A DNA stretch of 64,000 nucleotides from Gambelia wislizenii (lineage: Eukaryota > Chordata > Lepidosauria > Squamata > Crotaphytidae): assembly GCA_030847615.1 (NCBI GenBank), contig JAUMIR010000001.1, positions 256,993,187 to 257,057,186 of the forward strand. The letters are read 5' to 3'. Under the pieces are notes generated by a model. The model was not told where the DNA came from. It saw only the letters and a program-made list of their open reading frames with translations, and ran no database searches. Below, piece by piece: positions 56,858 to 64,000 of this stretch (positions within the stretch are counted from its first letter, which is position 1; each line of letters starts with the position of its first letter). Made by a program: the position numbers and the translations under genes.

Positions 56858-57113
56858 AACCCATCCTCCCCTCTGGTGTCCTGCTCTTGGTTCTTAGGGG
56901 ACTGTCAACACAGTGTTCTGGGAACTGAGGTGTTTTAGGCAGGAACCCCACTTACATAGGGCATTGACGAGTGGGCAGGATTACCACCAAAAAGTGCTTA
57001 TATAAGATTTCTAGAAGTTTCCGAAACAGTTTCTGCACAGGCACATAAAACCATTTGTGTGAATTCACAGATGACCACTCAAAGAACTATAGTTACAGGT
57101 AAGCAACTTGTCC
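56858..57113 (+). repeat. DIRS right inverted terminal repeat
   Basis: Inverted relative of 45768-45960, ending 'agttacaggtaagcaacttg'. It includes 'gtgcttatataag' near 56995. Confidence 0.8.
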
Positions 57114-58190
57114 TTATTTATAACAAGATGTGCAGCTACCCAGTAGAGGTTCCAGCTGAAGCAGGGGGTGCATCCTGATCTCCATCCTAATCAGTTGAGG
57201 ACAAAAGCACCCAACCCAGCCCCAGTCACAAGCTATAATCTGTAGCCTGCATTGGTCAGCTGTTAAGGGAGGCCTTCCCCAAGGACCTCCTCTGCAACTT
57301 CTGTGCTACAATGTGGATCCTTTCCTATTCCCAATCTGAAGAACAAGTTTGGAGATGTCCCCTTCATCCAATAGGTACCTCCAGGTTGCTCACCATTAGT
57401 TAAACTTCTTTCCCCCAAGACCTACCTGGTGTGTGGCTCATCTTAACATGAGCCAGTCATGACAATATCCCTACCTGGCTCAGCACAAGGTAGGTAAAAA
57501 CATTCTCTTTCCTGAAAGAGGCCAAAATTCCTATCCAGCCCCTGAAAGTGAATGTCCCCAGTTTGCTCTGACCCCCAGGTTGTGTGTATGTAATTCAAAC
57601 AAAGAAGGGTGAGTGAAGGCACAGCAGGCTGATATGCCCCTTCTGTCTCTGCCTTTTGTGCCCTGCTCTCCTGGTGGCAGGATGAAGAGAGGATTAGAAG
57701 AAGGGATAACTCTTAGATGTCTCTCCATCCATCTCCTCACTTGGCCTGTCTACTGTACACTGTGGGAATCTGAGGGTTGCAGTCCAAAAAAGTAACTTTT
57801 TCAAGCTCTGAAGAAAGAACAGTTGAAAGGTGCTTCCCGCCAGAAGCAAATATTCAGGATTTTCTAGGAGAAAGGCTATGGCATGGTGATGGTTTTGCAG
57901 CCACATAAAATACATTGCCTTATCACACTCCTAAGGCTGTAGTCCAGTACCCATTTACCAGGGAGCGAGGCCCATTAAAAGCAATGGAACTTACTGCTGA
58001 ATAGACATAGACAGGGTTATACCCATTAATCACATGTATCTCTAAGGAGGCTCACATACTGCATGCAGTCAAAGTGTCAGTCAATAACTGACGGTGAAAA
58101 CAAGTTTTTACAGTTCTGTGGTAATTCCAATGTGTACTGAAAAACTAGTATGGAAAATTGCATTTACACTACAAGCTTTTCAAATTGTTG
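57114..58190. other. No gene seen
   Basis: Non-coding. A decayed repeat scrap near 57765-57805 carries 'gtccaaaaaagtaac'. Confidence 0.55.
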
Positions 58191-58194
58191 ATGT

Positions 58195-58880
58195 TGTTAA
58201 CTGCCTCCAAGTCAACCCCAACTCATGGTGACCCTGTAAATGAGTCATCTCCAAGCCACCCTCTCCTCAACAGCTCTGCTTATGTCCTGCAGACTCGGGG
58301 CCCTTGCCTCCTTGATTGAGACTATGAGGTAGATTGAGGTATGCAGTCTTCCTCTCTTTCTACTACCTTTCCAAGCATTATTGTCTTTTCTAGTGACTCA
58401 TGCCTTCTCATGATGTGGCCAAGTACAACAGCCTCAATCTAGTCATCTTGGCTTCTAGGGAGAATTCAGTCTTCATTTGTTCTGGGACCCATTTGTTTGT
58501 CTTTCTTGCCATCCACGGTATCCACAGAACTCTTCTCCAGCACCATATCTCAAAAGAGTTGATTTTCTTTCTATCATCTTTCTTTACCATTCAGCTCTCA
58601 TACCCATACCATTCAGCTTTCACATAGTGATAGGAAATACAATGGCATGGACAATTCTAACTTTAGTGTTCAGTTGTATAACTGCACTTCAGGATCTTGT
58701 CTAGTTCTCTCACAGCTGCCATTTCCAGTCCCAATCTTCTGATTTCTTAGCTGTAGTTTCCATTCTGATCAATGATTGATCCAAGGTATGGGAACTTTTT
58801 AACTACTTCAATTTCCTCATCATCTTCACTGAATTTATGTAAATCCTCCATGGTCATTATTTTTGTTTTCTTAATGTTCA
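58195..58880 (-). mobile_element. RTE/BovB-like LINE 3' end, best-preserved copy
   Basis: The 3' UTR (58195-58400) is followed on the minus strand by distal RT. The frame 58590-58408 reads 'DRKKINSFEIWCWRRVLWIPW', 'ARKTNKWVPEQM' and 'EFSLEAKMTRLRL', a strong BovB/RTE signature. Upstream RT pieces extend to about 58880. Frameshifts and 5' truncation make it inactive. Confidence 0.9.
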
Positions 58881-59570
58881 ACATCAAAGGCAGTTTGCAC
58901 TCAATTAACTCAGCAGGGGGAGAGGAGAGAAAAGGGAGGAATCTTGCACTGCCCAGTAGGCTCAGTTAAAAGCAAACTGCTGCAGCTTTTCCAAGCTTCT
59001 TTGTTCTTTCCCATTAATAACATTTTTCCATCTTGACTACACTCTGATGTTGCCTGGCCACATGTGTCCTGGTTTTCATCTGTGAAATGTTGGAGAAATA
59101 ATTGGGGATTGTTTCTTTTAAAGACAACAAATGTTGAGCTATTGTTCCTCCCATCTCATCCCTGCATTTTCTTCTACAACAATCAGGATAGAGTGGATTT
59201 CTAACTTCCTGTACTAACAAACAAAAGTATTTCATTCCAATACATGGCAGTGCCATATCTTGGAAGCCTGCTGCATCCTTTTATGCCTCTATTAAAAATA
59301 TAAAATGTGAAGGAAGAATAGATAATAAAGGTTATATATCTTGCTGCCAGATACAGCTCCAAAAATCTGTTAAACATTAACATTCATAGATATCAACCAA
59401 TAATAGCCACCAGTATCATACGATAAGTTACAAAAAACAAAAATGCTCTCCCTCCAAATAAATTCTATATAATTTTCCATATTTAATTTTTATTTTCCAC
59501 TCCACAGTTGCTTGTTAGGTACTATATTCCATAAACCATTTCATTCCTTAGTGAAATTCAGTGACATCAT
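58881..59570. other. No gene seen
   Basis: AT-rich non-coding sequence. Confidence 0.55.
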
Positions 59571-59571
59571 C

Positions 59572-59870
59572 TTATATTTATTTATTTATTGTATTTATAC
59601 CCTGCTCTTCAGCCACAAAGGCTATCAGAGCGGCTTACAAATGGTCAATTTAACAGTTCCCTGCCCTCAGGCTTACAATCTAAATAAGACAGGACACATA
59701 AGGAAAAGGGAATGCCAGTGGGGGTAGGGATTAAATCCAGCAGATACTGCTGTTCTTCTCTCCCTCCAAGGGCAGGGTGATGGCAGTTGGGCTGGAGGGA
59801 GGGCCTTTCACCTGCTTCTGGGCCCAGGCCTGATGGACTTCTGCCTGCCACTTCTCTCATATCCTAGTGT
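59572..59870 (-). mobile_element. L2-type LINE 3' UTR and tail
   Basis: The complement of (AATA)n, 'ataccctgctcttcagccac' and 'gagcggcttacaaatgg' matches the tail at 20975-21063. It continues into 200 bp of 3' UTR-like sequence ('ccctgccctcaggcttac'). Confidence 0.65.
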
Positions 59871-59963
59871 ACATGCTTTGCACAATCCCAAGAATCTTCA
59901 GTTAAAGAATCATAGGTACCAGGGCTGGAATGGATGGCTTGGCACCTCAGGGAGCTGCTCCAA

Positions 59964-61059
59964 GGAGATTATCAGACTGGCTCTTTAATCTGGGACAGGG
60001 ATGCAACAGGGTTGTGAAAGGATTTCCCTTTCAGACGACATCGTCCCTCCCCCTTCTCCCTCGTGCTGCCCCTGTTCTGTCCCTGTGTTTTATCATTCAT
60101 GGAGAAAAGCTGTTAATAAGAAGCCCGTTCTGTTTCAGTAACGGAATCACAGGTGTCTGAAACAGAGCCCCATTCTGCTGGCGCAATGCCAGCATCACTG
60201 TGATGGCACTGGAGGTCCCTTCAGAATACTTCCAGGTGCGATCGGGATGAGGAGGTAAGTGATACCCTTTTTTTTAACCCTCTACGGGTTACTTGGGATT
60301 TTGTGTGTGTTTTGGGGGGGCTTGTTTTTTGTACTTTTGAAGGTTCTTTTTCTTTTAACTTTTACATTTCCTGCACATCCTTCTCTTGCAAGAATGGGAG
60401 GGATTTGCTTTATGGGACGTGAATGCAGCTTTGTGATGGCTGCATTCACTCCCAGCCAGCCTAGGGGAGGGGGAGCAGTTTCGATCTCAGGATTAGGGTA
60501 AGTGTATGAAAACTTTTACAGCTGCCCCTCCACATTCGTGAATTTAGCATTCACGGTTTTGGGAGGGCCTCCCCCCGCCCTCCCAAAAGCAGTGACTGGG
60601 CTTTAGAAACCCTGTGGCCGCTTCTGGGGGGGAGAGAAGCAGGCCAGAGGGGTGGGAGAGGTGGGGAGGGGGCCTTGGGAGGCCCCTTGAAGGCCTTGGG
60701 AGGGAATGGGGAGGGCTGGGGAGGCAACCACGGGGCCTCTGGAGGGTCTCCAGAGGCCCCGTGAAGGCCTTGGGAGGGAGTGGGGAGGGCTGGGGAGGCC
60801 TCGTGGTGGCCTGGGGAGGGAGGGGGATGCGGCGGGAGTGACTACGGGGCCTCTGGAGGCCCCATGGTCGCTTTGGCGGGGGAGGGGAGGGCAGTCATTA
60901 TTCGCGGAATTTTCACATTCGCAGGGTTTTCTGTGGAACCTAACCCCCGCAAATGTGAAGGGACAACTGTATTTTAAAGTGCAACTGGGATGGGAGTGGG
61001 GCTGGTGTGGGGGAGTAGTGGGACAGGGACGGGTTTTAAGGGTCCATCTGATAATCTTC
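59964..61059 (+). mobile_element. TIR element family A with Tigger-like insert
   Basis: Ends GGAGATTATCAGACTGGC and CCATCTGATAATCTTC; CAA at 59961-59963 and 61060-61062. The interior matches 20600-21400 ('gtgaatgcagctttgtgatg', 'gttacttgggatttt'). Length without the insert is about 640 bp. The Tigger-like element at 60519-60969 sits in its right part. Confidence 0.85.
60519..60969. mobile_element. Tigger-like element, GC-rich core, nested
   Basis: Ends CAGCTGCCCCTCCACATTCG and AATGTGAAGGGACAACTG, TA both sides (60517-60518, 60970-60971). The core repeats 'ggggcctctggagg' / 'cctccagaggcccc' units around 'ggggagggctggggagg'. Frames on both strands are artefacts. Confidence 0.85.
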
Positions 61060-61129
61060 CAAGTCAGTTTAGATAGCACTGTGCAATAAGGACCAAAGGT
61101 CTGGCTCAGACTAAGATAAATGGAAATGA

Positions 61130-61275
61130 GAGCCTGTGCTGTGTAGTGGTTAGAGTGTGATTTTGGAGTTCCAGGTTCCAACCATGAAACTCACTGGATG
61201 ACCCTGTGCCCATCACTCTCTTTTACTGCCTCTCTCTAACTCAGAGTTGCTGTGAGGACAAACTGCCAAAAGACA
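61130..61275 (+). mobile_element. tRNA-derived SINE (second type)
   Basis: Head with 'gtgtagtggttagagtgtga' (A-box region) and 'ccaggttccaacc' (B-box-like), then 'gaaactcactggatgaccct' and 'gagttgctgtgaggacaaa'. Distinct body from the 21608 type. Confidence 0.8.
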
Positions 61276-61678
61276 TACCCTTCAATATTTCACAGATGAA
61301 AACTGGGACGCACGTGGCCAAGTAACATTAAGAGTGTGGTCAAAATGGCGAAAAATATTATTGAGGAAGAACAGACATGCTAGGAGAGGTTGCAGCAGTT
61401 TGCTTTTGCCTGACCCTCCTGGGAAGGGCATGATTCCTCCACCTCCTCCTCTCCACCCCTGCTGCTGAGTTAATTGGGTTCAAACTACTTTTGCCCTTTG
61501 AAAACAATTTCCCCCTGTCTTTTCCGTAGGGGTTGTGAGGACTGCCTGGGGGCAAAATGGGGCAAAAGCCCTGCTTTGTATGGATTGCAAGGCTCTAAGA
61601 TGGGGGCAAGAGGGGGTAAATAGCACATCTAGACAAGGCCTATGTGAAGATTAGGGTGGGGCTAGCAAGCACAAACTA

Positions 61679-62066
61679 CAGTTATCCCTTCACATTCGTG
61701 GGGGTTAGGTTCCACAGAACCCCGCAAATGTGAAAATTCCGTGAATAAGGACTGCCCTCCCCCTCCCTCCTGAAGCGATCATGGGGCCTCTGGAGGCCCC
61801 ATAGTCACTTCCCCATGGCTCCCCACTCCCTCCGCAGGTGACCACGGGGCCTCCGGAGGCCCTCCAGAGGCCCCAAAGTCGCCTCTCCATGCCCTCCCCA
61901 GGCGACCACAGGGCCTCTGGACACCCTCCTGAGGCCCTGTAGTCGCTTCCCCCTGCCTCCCCACTCCCTCCTGAAAGTCACCACTTTCCTCGGCCTCCCC
62001 TTGCGGCAAACCGCAAATATGCGGAATCGCAAGTGTGGAGGCCGCGAATGTTGAGGGAGGACCATA
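61679..62066. mobile_element. Tigger-like element with GC-rich core
   Basis: Left CAGTTATCCCTTCACATTCG; the right end is decayed. The core carries the same 'cggggcctccggaggccc' units as 60519-60969, in opposite orientation. Confidence 0.75.
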
Positions 62067-62091
62067 CTCCCTTTCCATGCTTATTGTAGTA

Positions 62092-62433
62092 CAGTAGCAC
62101 CCCTGCATCCGCTGATTCAATTATCTGCAGTTGGCAGTGGCAGGGGGAAGGGAGGGGATGGAGGAATCTCACCTCACCCGTCCCTTCCCCTGGGAGGGCA
62201 CCTAGTCGCCTTGGCAGCGATTGCGAGGGGGAAGGGAGGGGGTGGCACGATCTAGCTTCCTCCCCTTCCCCCTTCATCTCTGTGATTGCCTCTGCAGCGG
62301 GGCCATGGCAAGGGTGAAGAGGAAAGGAGAGGAGGCTAGATGGCCCCTGGGATGGCATTCGCTATTATCCACAGAATTCACCATCCGCGGGGGGGCCTGG
62401 AACCAATCCCCCACAGATATGGGGATGCTACTG
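62092..62433. mobile_element. Tigger-like element
   Basis: Ends CAGTAGCACCCCTGCATCC and GATATGGGGATGCTACTG, TA both sides. The core is a short version of 41716-42295 ('gcgatctagc', 'ggggccatggcaagg'). Confidence 0.85.
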
Positions 62434-63130
62434 TATACGTATGTGGAGGGTGAAGTAGGAATCAAAAGAGCTACGGACAGGATTATGTTGGGAAATAAGG
62501 ACACATTTCTTCAGATGTTATAAAAAACCAAACCTCATAGTATTCTCCAGAGGCATGGCATTTAGTGCTTGTGCAGCTTTTGAGTTTTGTGTAGCTTACC
62601 GGTAGTTTATCTATGTGGTTAACTTGCACCTTTTAATGTTTTGTGAAGCAGAACCTTAAACATCTTACATGACAGATGCCTCTGTAGCCCGCTGAAGGAT
62701 GCTTTCCAGTGGAGAGGAGGAATATGCACAGTTCTTTATTTAAAAAGATCTGAGTTTAAACACTACAAACGTCTGGCTCAATATATGTGCCAAAATTGTT
62801 CTGCATTAACATATACTGCATATTTGTACTTTACTGGGTAGATTTATACCATCACAAAACATGACCAAGTTTGTACTCCGACATAGCCTTCCTTGACTCT
62901 TTACATTGGAAGAATCTATTACAGATTTATCCCATGCTGTCCAGAATTAATTAATAAATAAATAGATAAATATATAGGTACAGACATGCACTGATTATGA
63001 TGATAATGATGTGTGTGTGTACAGTGCAACAGCCATCCATTCACCATCCACCACTTCATTTATACCCCAACCTTTCCCCAAACTGGAACTCAGCCACTCC
63101 TGTCTCATTTTTCCATAGTGAGACAATGGC
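62434..63130. other. No gene seen
   Basis: AT-rich non-coding sequence. Confidence 0.6.
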
Positions 63131-63288
63131 TGCTGACACACTGCAGAAATAATGCAATTTGACACCACTTTCACTATCATGGCTCCACCCCATGGGATCC
63201 TGGGATTTGTAGTGGCACCAGAGCTCTCTGGCAGAGAAGATTAAATATCTCACAAAACTACAAACTCCAGGATTCCATAGCATTGAGT
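63131..63288. mobile_element. Fold-back element, partly truncated
   Basis: Left arm 'tgcagaaataatgcaatttg' and 'cctgggatttgtagt'; right arm 'aaactacaaactccaggatt' and 'ccatagcattgag', where it stops, so the outer right arm is missing. Related in style to 39717 and 55776. Confidence 0.65.
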
Positions 63289-63445
63289 AGGGATGGACAA
63301 ATCTGTTGGTTGCACTTATTCCCTCATTCATTGCAAAAACTCAAAAACAAACAAAAACCCAAAACAAAACACCTCAGGATCTTTCCATAAAATTCATGAA
63401 GAAATCCACGATTTTGGCAAGTTCTTATCGAAAGCAAACCAAATA

Positions 63446-63982
63446 CAGTAGCACCCCCCGTGTCCGCAGGAGATTGGTTCCGGGGACCCCCACGGATGCT
63501 GAAATCTGTGGATAAATAGCGAATGCCCTGGAGGAGGAGGGAGGGACGGACAGAGGGAGGGAGGCTTGTGGCCCAGGTTGCTGCTACAATGCAGCCCGCC
63601 TAGGTCGCTGCCTCCCAGGCCTCCTCCTCCTCCTCCTCCACTACAACCGCTGCACACTGCCACTGCCATCTTCCAGCCTCCCCATCCTCCACCCACCACT
63701 GGCACATGCCACGGCAGCCTCCAAGGCCTCCCCCACCACCTCCACCACCACTGCATGCCACTGCAGTGGCCTCCCCTTCACCACCGCCACCGCCGCCTCC
63801 CAGGCCTTCTCTACCACCACCATTGCCGCTGCCGTGGCCTTCCAGACCTCCTCCTCCTTCACAACCGTTACCGCTGCGCGCCACGCACACCTCTACCTCC
63901 CAGGCCTCCAGAGACCTCCGGCTGCCATCTGCAAATAACTGAATCAGTGGATACTGAATCAGCAGATACAGGGATGCTACTG
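63446..63982. mobile_element. Tigger-like element with (CCT/CCA)n core
   Basis: Ends CAGTAGCACCCCCCGTGTC and GATACAGGGATGCTACTG, TA both sides. The core is a degenerate CCX trinucleotide array giving proline/histidine- or glycine-rich frames that are not genes. Confidence 0.85.
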
Positions 63983-64000
63983 TAAAATTCTCAACCCTCT

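Larger units (their letters stand above)
45768..57113 (+). mobile_element. DIRS-like tyrosine-recombinase retroelement, host of nested insertions
   Basis: The left terminal repeat (about 45768-45960) is the inverted relative of the right one (about 56860-57113): 'gaaacttctagaaatctta' faces 'aagatttctagaagtttcc', and 'gcacctgtgcagaaa' faces 'tttctgcacaggcac'. Just inside the right repeat, 56764-56857 is complementary first to the start of the left repeat, then to the end of the right repeat. That is the internal complementary region diagnostic of DIRS elements. The coding part is reduced to a gag-like frame and the recombinase C-terminus; RT and RNase H are missing. Without the copia/L2 insert the element is only about 2.5 kb. 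Confidence 0.8.

Noticed and set aside
63566..63985. Proline/histidine-rich 139-codon frame
   Set aside because: Translation of a CCX trinucleotide array inside a TIR element.

Overview
The window reads as intergenic or intronic DNA from a squamate reptile (a lizard is most likely; family not determinable here). I found no host protein-coding gene, no functional rRNA or tRNA gene and no CRISPR array. The inference rests on repeat content: RTE/BovB-like, L2, CR1 and a zinc-finger APE-type LINE, tRNA- and 5S-derived SINEs, a Ty1/copia element, a DIRS-like element, and many terminal-inverted-repeat (TIR) DNA elements.

Layout. 1-2.3 kb: reverse-strand 5' part of an APE-type LINE (family V). 3.2-13.4 kb: TIR elements, fold-back elements, a BovB fragment, a CR1 tail and a SINE. 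15.9-18.2 kb: a second, forward, 5'-truncated copy of family V with an intact-length RT frame but a mutated catalytic box. 18.4-23.8 kb: an LTR-like fragment, TIR elements, SINEs, a reverse-strand BovB linker region and a GC-rich Tigger-like element. 24.7-30.6 kb: a CR1 3' end inside a putative LTR, an L2 relic, a 5S-derived SINE, a second related putative LTR and GC-rich repeats. 31-45.7 kb: SINEs, an L2 relic split by a TIR element, a BovB copy split by a TIR element, a fold-back element inside another, an 80-bp-arm perfect palindrome, Tigger-like elements and a 0.9-kb hairpin element.

The centrepiece is 45.77-57.11 kb, a three-level nest. A DIRS-like tyrosine-recombinase element (inverted terminal repeats, internal complementary region, gag and recombinase remnants) was hit by a Ty1/copia element (LTRs 46033-46432 and 50665-54898, 5-bp duplication CTTCT). 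The 3' LTR of the copia was then hit by an L2 LINE (51052-54882, duplication CTATCA). The L2 has a 1034-codon frame with endonuclease and RT motifs all readable, preceded by three 170-bp tandem monomers, and is the youngest and best preserved element here. The copia primer-binding site matches the anticodon arm of initiator tRNA-Met, as in Drosophila copia.

58-64 kb: another BovB 3' end, an L2-type tail, a TIR element containing a Tigger-like element, and several Tigger-like elements with GC-rich tandem-repeat cores.

Nothing here works together as a host pathway. The elements relate to each other through insertion order, shared tails (SINEs depending on LINEs) and shared TIRs (non-autonomous elements depending on absent transposases).
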